NCBI GenBank assembly: GCA_030765485.1
Contig: JAVCCR010000009.1
Span: 1 to 48,786, forward strand
Direction: 5' to 3'
Origin: Candidatus Gygaella obscura
Lineage (GTDB): Bacteria; Omnitrophota; Gorgyraeia; Gygaellales; Gygaellaceae
Length of the DNA: 48,786 nt
Part shown: piece after piece, positions 38,266-47,327 of the stretch
How positions within the stretch are numbered: position 1 is the first letter of the stretch
How the letters are laid out: every line of letters begins with the position of its first letter
Program-made: the position numbers and the translations under genes
The notes under the pieces: model-generated
Told to the model about the DNA's origin: nothing
Database searches by the model: none
The model's input: only the letters and a program-made list of their open reading frames with translations

Positions 38266-39420
38266 ATGGATTATTTATTAAGTGATGAACAAAAGATGGT
38301 TAAAGAATTAGCTAGTAAGATCGCTGAAGAAAAAATTAGACCCGTTGCTGCAAAACACGATCAAAGCGAAGAATATCCTTGGGATGTAATCAAGGTAATT
38401 GCTGATGCTGGGTTATTTGGTTTGTTTATTCCTGAAGAATATGGTGGTATAGGGGTAAATGTTTTAAGCCTTTGTATTGCTACAGAAGAGCTTTCTAAGG
38501 CCTGTGGTGGAATTGCAGTTTGCTATGCTGCATCAGCTTTGGGGACTTTTCCAATAGTTTTGTTTGGAACAGAAGAGCAGAAAAAGAAATACTTGCCTGA
38601 TTTGGCATCTGGTAAAAAGGTAGCAGCATTTGCCGTGACTGAACCAGAAGCTGGTTCAGATGCCTCAGCAATTAAAACTACTGCAAAAAAAGAAGGCGAT
38701 TATTATGTTTTAAACGGTCTCAAGCATTTTATTACCAATGGTGGTGATGCTGAAACCTATGTTGTGATCGCTATGACCGATAAGAAAAAAGGTGCAAGGG
38801 GAGCATCAGCCTTTATAGTGGAAAAAGGTACACCGGGTTTTACTTTTGGCAAAAAGGAAGAAAAATTCGGTATCAGGGCTTCTAGTACAAGAGAGCTTAT
38901 TTTTACAGATTGTAAGATTCCTAAAGAGAACCTTCTTTATAAAGAAGGAACAGGCTTTATTGTTACAATGAAAACATTTGATATGTCCAGGCCCGGTGTA
39001 GCAGCTCAGGCTTTAGGTATTGCTCAAGGCGCGCTTGATTTATGCGTAAAATATGCCAAGGAACGTCATCAGTTTGGGAAATCCATATCTAGTTTTCAAG
39101 GTATTCAGTGGATGATTGCTGATATGGCAACTGAGGTTGAAGCTGCAAGAGGTTTGATCTATTCAACTGCACGTATGGTTGATGCTGGTTGTAAGAGAGT
39201 TTCCAAAGCTTCAGCCATGGCAAAGATGTATGCATCAGATGTGGCAATGAAGGTTTCTGTGGATGCTTTGCAGATCTACGGCGGGTATGGTTACATGAGA
39301 GATTATCCGATTGAAAAATATGTAAGGGATGCTAAGATTACTCAGATCTATGAAGGTACAAACCAGATTCAAAGAAATATTATTGCTTTAGAGACAATAA
39401 AAGAAACAATTAAAAAATAA
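38266..39420 (+). CDS. Acyl-CoA dehydrogenase
   Basis: FAVTEPEAGSDASAIKTTA; YAKERHQFGKSISSFQGIQWMIADMA; YGGYGYMRDYPIEKYVRDAKITQIYEGTNQIQRNII. Confidence 0.97.
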   Translation: MDYLLSDEQKMVKELASKIAEEKIRPVAAKHDQSEEYPWDVIKVIADAGLFGLFIPEEYGGIGVNVLSLCIATEELSKACGGIAVCYAASALGTFPIVLFGTEEQKKKYLPDLASGKKVAAFAVTEPEAGSDASAIKTTAKKEGDYYVLNGLKHFITNGGDAETYVVIAMTDKKKGARGASAFIVEKGTPGFTFGKKEEKFGIRASSTRELIFTDCKIPKENLLYKEGTGFIVTMKTFDMSRPGVAAQALGIAQGALDLCVKYAKERHQFGKSISSFQGIQWMIADMATEVEAARGLIYSTARMVDAGCKRVSKASAMAKMYASDVAMKVSVDALQIYGGYGYMRDYPIEKYVRDAKITQIYEGTNQIQRNIIALETIKETIKK

Positions 39421-39421
39421 A

Positions 39422-40204
39422 ATGAATATTATTGTATGTATAAAACAGGTTCCAGAAACAACTGAGGTTAGGATTAATCCTGAGACTAATACTCTTATTA
39501 GAGAGGGTGTAAAATCAATCATTAATCCTTTTGATATGTATGCAATAGAAGAAGGTCTTCGTCTTAAAGAGAAACATACCGGTAAAGTTACCGTTATTAC
39601 TATGGGGCCTCCGCAGGCTGAAGTTGCACTTAAAGAAGCGATTGCATTAGGCGCAGATGAGGCTGTTTTATTGTGCGACAGGGCGTTTGCCGGAAGTGAT
39701 ACTTGGGCTACGAGTTATACTCTAGCTGGCGGAATAAAAAAACTGGGTGAATTTGATATTGTTCTTTGCGGTAAACAGGCCAGTGATGGTGATACTGCCC
39801 AAGTCGGTCCGGGAATTGCCACGCATTTAGATATTCCCCAGGTTACCTATGTAAAAAAAATCGAAGAATTAAATAATAATGTGATGAAAGTTGAGCGGAT
39901 GATGGAAGAGGGTTTTGAGATAATTGAGACGCCTTTACCTTGTTTATTGACTGTTGTTAAAGAAATCAATGAACCGCGTTTACCCTCATTAAAAGGAATG
40001 ATGAAATCAAAATCGGCTGTAATTAGAATATTGACACAGAAGGAACTTGAGCTGGATGAGCAGAGTATTGGTCTTTGTGGTTCTCCTACCCAGGTTGTAA
40101 AGATATTTACTCCGCCTCAGCGAAAAGGTGGAGAGATTTTAGAAGGTGAGATTTCTCAGGTCAGTAAAAAATTAGTCGAGCTCATAAAGGATGAGGTTAT
40201 TTGA
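39422..40204 (+). CDS. etfB: Electron transfer flavoprotein subunit beta
   Basis: IIVCIKQVPETTEVRINPETNTLIREGVKSIINPFDMYAIEEGL; GKQASDGDTAQVGPGIA. Confidence 0.95.
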   Translation: MNIIVCIKQVPETTEVRINPETNTLIREGVKSIINPFDMYAIEEGLRLKEKHTGKVTVITMGPPQAEVALKEAIALGADEAVLLCDRAFAGSDTWATSYTLAGGIKKLGEFDIVLCGKQASDGDTAQVGPGIATHLDIPQVTYVKKIEELNNNVMKVERMMEEGFEIIETPLPCLLTVVKEINEPRLPSLKGMMKSKSAVIRILTQKELELDEQSIGLCGSPTQVVKIFTPPQRKGGEILEGEISQVSKKLVELIKDEVI

Positions 40205-41406
40205 TGTCTATTAAAGTGATATTGGATAAATGTACTGGTTGTACGCTTTGCGTAAAGTCTTGTCCATTTGGTGCAATTGAGATAAAGGAAAAAAAGGCAG
40301 TTATTGATTTAGATAAATGTAATCTTTGTGGTGCATGTGTCCAGGTTTGTAAATTTAAGGCAATAGTCATTGATAAGAAAGCCTCTGCTTGTGAAATGCC
40401 TGATATAAAAGATTACAAAGGGATATGGGTTTTTATTGAACAGAAAAAAGGGAAAGTTCAGTCTGTAAGCTATGAGCTTTTAGGAAAGGCCCAGGAGTTA
40501 AGCAAGAAATTAAAATGTGATGTCAGCGCAGTATTAATCGGCAACAAGTTAGATGATCAGTTGGATGAGCTCATCTTTAGAGGAGCGGATAATATATATC
40601 TAGTAGAGGCCCCTGAGATTGCTGAGTTTCAGGATGAGCCCTACACTAACATACTTGTTAAATTAATAAAAAAATATAAACCTGAAATCGTACTCTGCGG
40701 CGCAACTTCAATTGGCCGTTCTCTAATTTCACGCGTTGCAATAAAGATAAAGGCCGGTCTAACTGCTGATTGTACGGGTTTAGATATTGATATGGATAAA
40801 AAGATTCTTTTACAGACGCGTCCAGCTTTCGGTGGCAATATTATGGCCACGATTATTTCTCCTAATTTCCGGCCGCAGATGGCAACCGTAAGGCATAAGG
40901 TTATGATTGCTATGGAGCCGGACAAGAAAAGAAAAGGAAAAATAATTAAAGAAAGTTTTGGTTTGGATGTTTATAAGTCACGAACAAAATTATTGGATAT
41001 AATCGATGAGATTGAGTCCACTGTCAATCTGGCTGAAGCAGATATAATTGTTTCTGGTGGCCGAGGCATGCAAGGACAGGAGAACTTCAAGATATTAGAA
41101 GACTTAGCCCATGTATTAGGTGCTGCGGTGGGAGCTTCACGCGCAGCAGTAGATTCCGGTTGGATTTCTTATTCACATCAGGTTGGTCAAACAGGAAGGA
41201 CCGTTGCACCAAAAATCTACATTGCCTGTGGTATCTCTGGTCAGATACAGCATTTGGTAGGCATGCAGCCATCAAAAATAATAATTGCTATTAATAAAGA
41301 CCCTGAAGCACCCATTTTTAAAGTAGCTACCTACGGTATTGTAGGAGATCTGTTTCAGATAGTTCCAGAACTTGCCAAAGAGTTTAAGCAGGTCTTAAAG
41401 CGTTAA
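40204..41406 (+). CDS. etfA: Electron transfer flavoprotein subunit alpha with N-terminal 2[4Fe-4S] ferredoxin domain
   Basis: [16 protein letters not shown] and [87 protein letters not shown]-type overlap with etfB; start 40204. Confidence 0.95.
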   Translation: MSIKVILDKCTGCTLCVKSCPFGAIEIKEKKAVIDLDKCNLCGACVQVCKFKAIVIDKKASACEMPDIKDYKGIWVFIEQKKGKVQSVSYELLGKAQELSKKLKCDVSAVLIGNKLDDQLDELIFRGADNIYLVEAPEIAEFQDEPYTNILVKLIKKYKPEIVLCGATSIGRSLISRVAIKIKAGLTADCTGLDIDMDKKILLQTRPAFGGNIMATIISPNFRPQMATVRHKVMIAMEPDKKRKGKIIKESFGLDVYKSRTKLLDIIDEIESTVNLAEADIIVSGGRGMQGQENFKILEDLAHVLGAAVGASRAAVDSGWISYSHQVGQTGRTVAPKIYIACGISGQIQHLVGMQPSKIIIAINKDPEAPIFKVATYGIVGDLFQIVPELAKEFKQVLKR

Positions 41407-41454
41407 ATCCTTCCAAAAAGCATTATTTCATGTTATAAAATGGTATTAAAGGTA

Positions 41455-41483
41455 AGTCTATGTTTGTTTTAGATAGTCTATGT
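41455..41483 (+). repeat. 9-bp direct repeat AGTCTATGT x2 (41455-41463, 41475-41483), 20-bp period
   Basis: Read directly: ggtaAGTCTATGTttgttttagatAGTCTATGTaag, upstream of the 41504 promoter. Confidence 0.6.
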
Positions 41484-41503
41484 AAGAAAATGTAAAAAAA
41501 CAA

Positions 41504-41532
41504 TTGACAAAGTAAATTCATTCATTTATAAT
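41504..41532 (+). promoter_or_regulatory. Perfect sigma70-type promoter TTGACA-N17-TATAAT for the HTH gene
   Basis: TTGACA 41504-41509, 17-bp spacer, TATAAT 41527-41532; ATG begins at 41539. Confidence 0.8.
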
Positions 41533-41538
41533 AAAATC

Positions 41539-41730
41539 ATGCAACAGGAAATAGAAAATTTACTTACCATTGAAGAGTTAGCAGAATATCTTCGCGTAAA
41601 GCCAAGGACTATATACGACTGGCTTTACAAAAAGAAGGTTCCTGCCTTAAAGATCGTCGGACAATGGCGGTTCAGGAAAGATAAAATTGATGAATGGCTT
41701 GATCGGAAAGAGGCCTTTAAATTAGTTTGA
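41539..41730 (+). CDS. Standalone MerR/excisionase-type helix-turn-helix protein (63 aa)
   Basis: NLLTIEELAEYLRVKPRTIYDWLYKKKVPALKIVGQWRFRKDKIDEWL: excisionase/HTH_17 pattern. Confidence 0.9.
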   Translation: MQQEIENLLTIEELAEYLRVKPRTIYDWLYKKKVPALKIVGQWRFRKDKIDEWLDRKEAFKLV

Positions 41731-41754
41731 TAATTTATTGAAAGGAGAATTCCT

Positions 41755-44700
41755 ATGTACTTTAAACGGCTTGAAATAAACGGATTCAAATCTTTTGCAG
41801 ATAGAACTGTTTTAAATTTTGAGCCAGGCATAACTGCGATTGTCGGACCTAACGGATGCGGGAAAAGCAATATCTTTGATTCTATACGTTGGGTTTTAGG
41901 CGAGCAGTCAGTTAAGGCTTTAAGAGGTACTGAGATGAGCGATGTTATCTTTAATGGTACTGATAAACGCGAAGCCTTAAATTATGCTGAAGTTTCTTTT
42001 ACGCTTTCTAACGAAACAAAAATACTGCCTATAGAATATGAAGAGGTAGAGGTTACCCGCAGGATTTACCGCTCCGGAGAAAGCGAATATTTTATTAATA
42101 AAACTCAGGTTAGATTAAAAGATATCCAGGCGCTTTTAGCCGGTACAGGCATAGGCTCTGAAGCATATTCTTTGGTTGAACAGGGTAAGATCGATTTGAT
42201 TTTAAGCAGCAAGCCTGAAGATAGGCGTTTAGTCTTTGATGAGGCTTCTGGCATAACTAGATACAAATCTCAGAAAAGAGAAGCAATTCGTAAACTAAAA
42301 GATACGGAAGATAACCTTTTGCGTCTAAACGACATTATTATAGAGGTAAAGCGTCAGATAGGTTCTTTGGAACGTCAGGCCAACAAGGCAAGGCGCTATC
42401 AGCAGATGTTTAACGAACTTAAAGTTAAAGAAACGGATCTGGCTGCAATAAAGTTAAATATTTTTAAGACAAAAAATAATGGCTTAGAAGGTGAAATAGC
42501 TCAAGCACAGAGCAGTATTGATAATGTAGATTCACAGGAGGGAATATTAAAAAATAACCTAACTGAAAAACAGAAACAATTGGCTTCTATTGAAGAATCC
42601 ATAGATGAGATAAGGTCAAAAATACAAGAGATCGATGGTTCAATTACCCTTAATAAACAGCAGATTACCATGAACGAGGAAAGAAAGCTGGAGGTTAATA
42701 AAAGGCTTAATGTGATAGCTCTGCAAAAAGAGCAGTTAAAAGAAACCAGATCGCCTGAAGAGGAAAAGCTGAATTCTTTAAAGAGAGATCTTGATCAAAT
42801 CAATGTTTTTGTCGCAGAAAAAGAGAATCTATTAAAGATAAAAGAAGAGCAGCAGGTTGAAATTGATAAGATTATACATTCAGCCAGAACCAAAATCAGT
42901 CAGTCAAAGGCAAGGGTTATGGAAATGGCTGTTTCAAATGCGAATATAAATAATTCTTTAAATGATCTCAGCTCACAGATTCAGACTGCCTTAGCAAGAA
43001 AGAAAAGGCTAGAGATAGAAAAACTAAAAAGCGAAGAAGAAAGAAAGGCTATTCAGTTTCAGTTTGATGAGTTGGATAGAGAATTTAATTCCATTAAGGA
43101 AAAGTTCGATTTAGAGCAGGGAGAATTGAATACACTCAAAAACACTATAAACGATAAACATAATAGTTTGAATATGTTAAAAGAAAAGCTGCAGGATCTG
43201 GAAAAACAACTTTCTTCGTTAAAGACGCAACGAGATTTTTTAAATGAGCTTAAGCTAAAATACGATGAGATTCCTCAAGCATTTAAGGCAGTTGTTTTGT
43301 TGGAGGATAGACCAAGTGAAAATATTACTGGTATTCTGGCAAAAATTGAAAATATATCCGAAAATCCTGACTCAGGTAATGAGTTTAAATTTAAAGCATT
43401 TGCTCAGGCAAAACCAATACCGATGGATACCAGAGATATTGATTTAAAGATCGTTTCCACAGAAGAAGAAATTGCTCTGATTACTTCAGAGATAACAAAC
43501 TTTGAAGAAGAGCTTAAGAATTTAAATGCGAGGATGCAGGAAAAAATTGATTCCATACATAATTACGAAATAGAATTGAATAAAAAGAATACCCTAAGAA
43601 ATGAAGTAAAATCTAATTTGGAAAAGATTGTGCAGGAAGTAGAATTGGTGGTGATTGAGTTAGAGGATACCAATAAGTTGAATCAGGAGCTTAATCAAAA
43701 ATACAATAGCTTGAAAGAAGAGCTCGCTTCTTTACAAATGCAAATAGATGATAATAACCATATTGTCGAGTCTTCACAAAAACAGATTGAAGATAGTACC
43801 AAGATTTTACAGGAAAATGAAGTTTTAATAGCTGAATGTAAGACTGAGCTTCAGGGTGTTGATAAAAGGGTGGAATCATTAAAAGAAAGCATAGTCATTG
43901 TTCAAAGGTCGTTAACACAAAACGAACAGTCATCAAATAATTTAACTGATGAAGAAAGTGCTCTCGACAAAAGAATTATTGATATTGATGAAGGTAATGT
44001 AAAAATAGAAAATTCTATTGTTGATGCAAAAAAAGAAAGCGATGAGCTTGGTCTGAGTTTATCTGATGACCGCAAATTACAGGAAGAAGTTAATCAGCTT
44101 TTAAAGAGTTGTTATGAGGAAATTTCTGCTTTTCAAAATGAGATTGAAGACCATAGGAATAATTTACATGAGCTTCGTTTGAATGAACAAAAAATTGGCT
44201 ACGAAAAGGATTCTTTAAGGCAGACTATGTTACAGTCGTATCAAATAAATATTGATGATATTGATATGAATAAAGACCTTCCTGAAGAATCAGCGCTTTT
44301 AATCGAGATTGAACCGATAAAAAACCGTTTGGGTAATTATGGCAATGTAAATCTTGTTGCTATCGATGAATATGACGAGTTGAAAAAAAGATATGATTTT
44401 CTAATTCAGCAGCAAGAAGACTTGAATCAGGCAAAAGACAGTCTAAGGGAAGCAATTACAAAGATCAATAGAACTACAAGAAAGATGTTTATAGAGACAT
44501 TTGAACGGATTCGAGAGGAATTTAAAAAGCATTTCAAGTTATTGTTCGGTGGTGGAAGCGCAGATCTTTATTTAAGCGATCCAGATAACGTTCTAGAAAG
44601 CGGTATTGAGATAGTCTGCAGGCCTCCAGGAAAAAAGCTTCAAAATGTACTGCTTTTATCCGGCGGTGAAAAATCTATGGCGGCAATAGCATTGCTCTTT

Positions 44701-44976
44701 AGTTTGTTTAAGGTTAAACCTTCGCCGTTTTGTATCTTGGATGAAATTGACGCTGCCTTGGATGAGTCTAATGTAGGACGCTATGGGCAGATGGTTAAAG
44801 ATTTCTCGCATCAATCGCAGTTTATAATTATAACCCATAATAAGAAAACAATTGTGAATGCCAATGTTATGTACGGTATAACTATGCAGAACTCAGGCAT
44901 TTCAAACATTGTATCTGTTAAGCTTTCTGATCATGATAATGAGTCAAAGACAGGTGTGATAGCTCAGGCAGTCTAA
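41755..44976 (+). CDS. smc: Chromosome segregation ATPase SMC
   Basis: INGFKSFADRTVLNFEPGITAIVGPNGCGKSNIFDSIRWVLGEQS; long coiled coils; LLSGGEKSMAAIALLFSLFKVKPSPFCILDEIDAALDESNV. Confidence 0.97.
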   Translation: MYFKRLEINGFKSFADRTVLNFEPGITAIVGPNGCGKSNIFDSIRWVLGEQSVKALRGTEMSDVIFNGTDKREALNYAEVSFTLSNETKILPIEYEEVEVTRRIYRSGESEYFINKTQVRLKDIQALLAGTGIGSEAYSLVEQGKIDLILSSKPEDRRLVFDEASGITRYKSQKREAIRKLKDTEDNLLRLNDIIIEVKRQIGSLERQANKARRYQQMFNELKVKETDLAAIKLNIFKTKNNGLEGEIAQAQSSIDNVDSQEGILKNNLTEKQKQLASIEESIDEIRSKIQEIDGSITLNKQQITMNEERKLEVNKRLNVIALQKEQLKETRSPEEEKLNSLKRDLDQINVFVAEKENLLKIKEEQQVEIDKIIHSARTKISQSKARVMEMAVSNANINNSLNDLSSQIQTALARKKRLEIEKLKSEEERKAIQFQFDELDREFNSIKEKFDLEQGELNTLKNTINDKHNSLNMLKEKLQDLEKQLSSLKTQRDFLNELKLKYDEIPQAFKAVVLLEDRPSENITGILAKIENISENPDSGNEFKFKAFAQAKPIPMDTRDIDLKIVSTEEEIALITSEITNFEEELKNLNARMQEKIDSIHNYEIELNKKNTLRNEVKSNLEKIVQEVELVVIELEDTNKLNQELNQKYNSLKEELASLQMQIDDNNHIVESSQKQIEDSTKILQENEVLIAECKTELQGVDKRVESLKESIVIVQRSLTQNEQSSNNLTDEESALDKRIIDIDEGNVKIENSIVDAKKESDELGLSLSDDRKLQEEVNQLLKSCYEEISAFQNEIEDHRNNLHELRLNEQKIGYEKDSLRQTMLQSYQINIDDIDMNKDLPEESALLIEIEPIKNRLGNYGNVNLVAIDEYDELKKRYDFLIQQQEDLNQAKDSLREAITKINRTTRKMFIETFERIREEFKKHFKLLFGGGSADLYLSDPDNVLESGIEIVCRPPGKKLQNVLLLSGGEKSMAAIALLFSLFKVKPSPFCILDEIDAALDESNVGRYGQMVKDFSHQSQFIIITHNKKTIVNANVMYGITMQNSGISNIVSVKLSDHDNESKTGVIAQAV

Positions 44977-46163
44977 GAAGAAATGGCTTGATTTTTTCCG
45001 TTCATTTTTGCTTTATACATTCGTTTGTCGCACGAGGTAATAAGTTTTGAAGGTGAGTTTGCATCTTTTGGGTAGGTAGCAAGCCCTATACTTACAGTAA
45101 TTCTATCAATTTTCCCGGTCAACTGGTTATTGAATGAATTAGATTCAATGTTTTTACGAATTCTTTCTGCAATATGAAAAGCTTCATTTTCTTTGGTGTT
45201 GGGTAAAATTATTGCGAATTCTTCTCCTCCATAGCGGCATGCATGATCTCTTCTCCTAGCAGATTGTTTGGTTATTTTTCCGATTTGATATAAGATTTGG
45301 TCCCCGCTTTGATGGCCATTTGTATCGTTATGTTCTTTGAAGTTATCGATATCGAACATGATTAGCGAAAGGTTTTTTTTGTCAATCTGTGCGTTTTTGA
45401 CCTCGTTTTTTAACAAAAATTGAAAATAGGCATGATTCCAGAGTTTAGTGAGTGAGTCTTTGTGGCTTTGGATAAGGGTTTTTTCATAAAGGCGGGAGTT
45501 TTCAATAGCCAGTCCTGCCTGGTTAGCGAACATGTTCAGGATCCTGAGATCGTCATTGGTGATAGTTTTTTTTGTGTATATGTTGTCAGCTAAAATTAGA
45601 CCGATTATTTTATCATGTGCTTTAAGTGGAACAATGACGAATTCCTCCAGTTTTAAGACGTTTAAAAGAAGGTTATCGTTAATTGATTTTGATTTTTCTT
45701 TATTGATATGTAAAGGCATGCCTTCAAGCAGGGTTATTGCCAGAAGGCCGCTTTCTTCCTTAATGGGAAGTTTCAAATTTTTGACTAGATTATTAAATTT
45801 TGAGTAAAAAATGGAGTGATGCTCGCTAAATACATTTATTAAGTCATAAAGGTTCATGCGTTTGTTGTCAATGTTTTTCCAGATATCATTTGCTTCTTCA
45901 CCGGTGTCAGGACCTATGCCCATTTTGCCTTCAATAAGATCTTGTTTCTCATTGACCAGAAAAAGCATAGCGCGGTTAAACCCTAGGCCCGCATGAGCTG
46001 TTGTTGCAGTAAGAATTATATATAAAATCTGCTCAAGCTTAAGCGTGGTACGCATAGCATTGGAAATTTCATATAAGAGGTTAAGCTCAGTCTGGGCTCT
46101 TATAAGTTTATTTTCAAGTTCTTTAAATTGACTGTTTTTTTCTTCGGATTCTGCATTTTTCAT
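44973..46163 (-). CDS. GAF-domain diguanylate cyclase (GGDEF)
   Basis: GAF-like region AFANQAGLAIENSRLYEK; DSLTKLWNHAYF; DIDNFKEHNDTNGHQSGDQIL; RRRDHACRYGGEEF (GGEEF with an RxxD I-site 5 residues upstream). Start 46163 preferred, since the 46202 start lies in a -35-like element. Confidence 0.93.
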   Translation of the reverse strand: MKNAESEEKNSQFKELENKLIRAQTELNLLYEISNAMRTTLKLEQILYIILTATTAHAGLGFNRAMLFLVNEKQDLIEGKMGIGPDTGEEANDIWKNIDNKRMNLYDLINVFSEHHSIFYSKFNNLVKNLKLPIKEESGLLAITLLEGMPLHINKEKSKSINDNLLLNVLKLEEFVIVPLKAHDKIIGLILADNIYTKKTITNDDLRILNMFANQAGLAIENSRLYEKTLIQSHKDSLTKLWNHAYFQFLLKNEVKNAQIDKKNLSLIMFDIDNFKEHNDTNGHQSGDQILYQIGKITKQSARRRDHACRYGGEEFAIILPNTKENEAFHIAERIRKNIESNSFNNQLTGKIDRITVSIGLATYPKDANSPSKLITSCDKRMYKAKMNGKNQAISS

Positions 46164-46173
46164 TATGATTTCA

Positions 46174-46202
46174 AGACTAACATATAAACATTTTTTTGTC
46201 AA
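46174..46202 (-). promoter_or_regulatory. Candidate promoter for the GGDEF gene (TTGACA-N17-TAGTCT on minus strand)
   Basis: Plus-strand TGTCAA at 46197-46202 and AGACTA at 46174-46179. Confidence 0.45.
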
Positions 46203-46222
46203 GATAGTTCAGTCAGATGTTA

Positions 46223-46251
46223 TTGACATAATCAAGGAGCTGTTATATAAT
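46223..46251 (+). promoter_or_regulatory. Perfect sigma70-type promoter TTGACA-N17-TATAAT for recA
   Basis: TTGACA 46223-46228, 17-bp spacer, TATAAT 46246-46251; SD acaggagg before ATG 46280. Confidence 0.8.
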
Positions 46252-46279
46252 GTAACTCCTTAAAAAACAGGAGGTTAAA

Positions 46280-47293
46280 ATGGTACAAAGTAAGAATTCA
46301 AAACAAGAAATTAGCAACAAAGAAAAAGCTTTGGAATTAGCACTTGCGCAGATTGAAAAGCAGTTTGGTAAGGGCTCGATTATGAAGCTTGATCAGAATA
46401 TCAGGTTTGATGTAGAAGCTATTCCTACAGGTATTGTGGGTTTAGATATGGCTTTAGGTGTTGGTGGTTTCCCCAGAGGTAGGGTTATTGAGGTTTATGG
46501 CCCAGAGGCATCAGGAAAAACCACGTTAACATTAAGTGTTATTGCAGAATTACAAAAAAAGGGCGGGGTTGCTGCTTTTATCGATGCAGAACATGCGTTT
46601 GATTCTACATATTCAAAAAAAATAGGAGTGAATTTAGAAAATTTGTTGATTTCTCAGCCAGATACCGGAGAGCAGGCTTTAGAGATTACAGAGACTTTAG
46701 TTAGGTCTAATGCAGTTGATATTGTAGTTATTGATTCTGTGGCTGCGTTAACGCCTCGTGCTGAAATAGAAGGTGAGATGGGAGATTCTCATATGGGTTT
46801 GCATGCCAGACTTATGAGCCAGGCATTGAGAAAGCTTACCGGAGCAATCAGTAAATCAAAAACTTGTGTTGTATTTATAAATCAGATAAGAGAAAAAATC
46901 GGTATAATGTTCGGTAATCCCGAGACTACTACTGGAGGACGGGCGTTAAAGTTTTATTCTTCAGTTAGAATTGATACAAGAAGAATCGGCGCTATCAAAT
47001 CAGGGGATCAGATAATCGGTTCTCGCATCAGAGCAAAGATTGTTAAGAACAAAGTTGCTCCTCCGTTTCGTGAGACCGAGTTTGATATTCTTCATGAGGA
47101 GGGGATTTCAAAATTGGGCAATCTCATAGATTTTGGTATAAAACTTGAGGTTTTAAAACGTGCTGGTTCATGGATATTATTTAACGAGGATAAGCTTGCC
47201 CAGGGCAAGGAGCAATCCAGGAATTTTCTAAAAGAGAATCCCAAGGTAGTTGCTAGTATTGAAAAAGAAATAAAAGCTAAACTTAACAAATGA
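46280..47293 (+). CDS. recA: Recombinase RecA
   Basis: [94 protein letters not shown]. Confidence 0.99.
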   Translation: MVQSKNSKQEISNKEKALELALAQIEKQFGKGSIMKLDQNIRFDVEAIPTGIVGLDMALGVGGFPRGRVIEVYGPEASGKTTLTLSVIAELQKKGGVAAFIDAEHAFDSTYSKKIGVNLENLLISQPDTGEQALEITETLVRSNAVDIVVIDSVAALTPRAEIEGEMGDSHMGLHARLMSQALRKLTGAISKSKTCVVFINQIREKIGIMFGNPETTTGGRALKFYSSVRIDTRRIGAIKSGDQIIGSRIRAKIVKNKVAPPFRETEFDILHEEGISKLGNLIDFGIKLEVLKRAGSWILFNEDKLAQGKEQSRNFLKENPKVVASIEKEIKAKLNK

Positions 47294-47327
47294 TTTTTAT
47301 GGTAACTTTTTATTGAAGGAGGGGGTA

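Noticed and set aside
41539-41730. Excisionase-like HTH as evidence of a prophage or integrative element
   Set aside because: No integrase, att-like repeats or phage genes nearby; flanked by etfA and smc, so a chromosomal regulator is more likely.
43265-43447. 60-aa + strand ORF inside smc
   Set aside because: Alternative frame in the SMC hinge/coiled-coil region, no supporting features.
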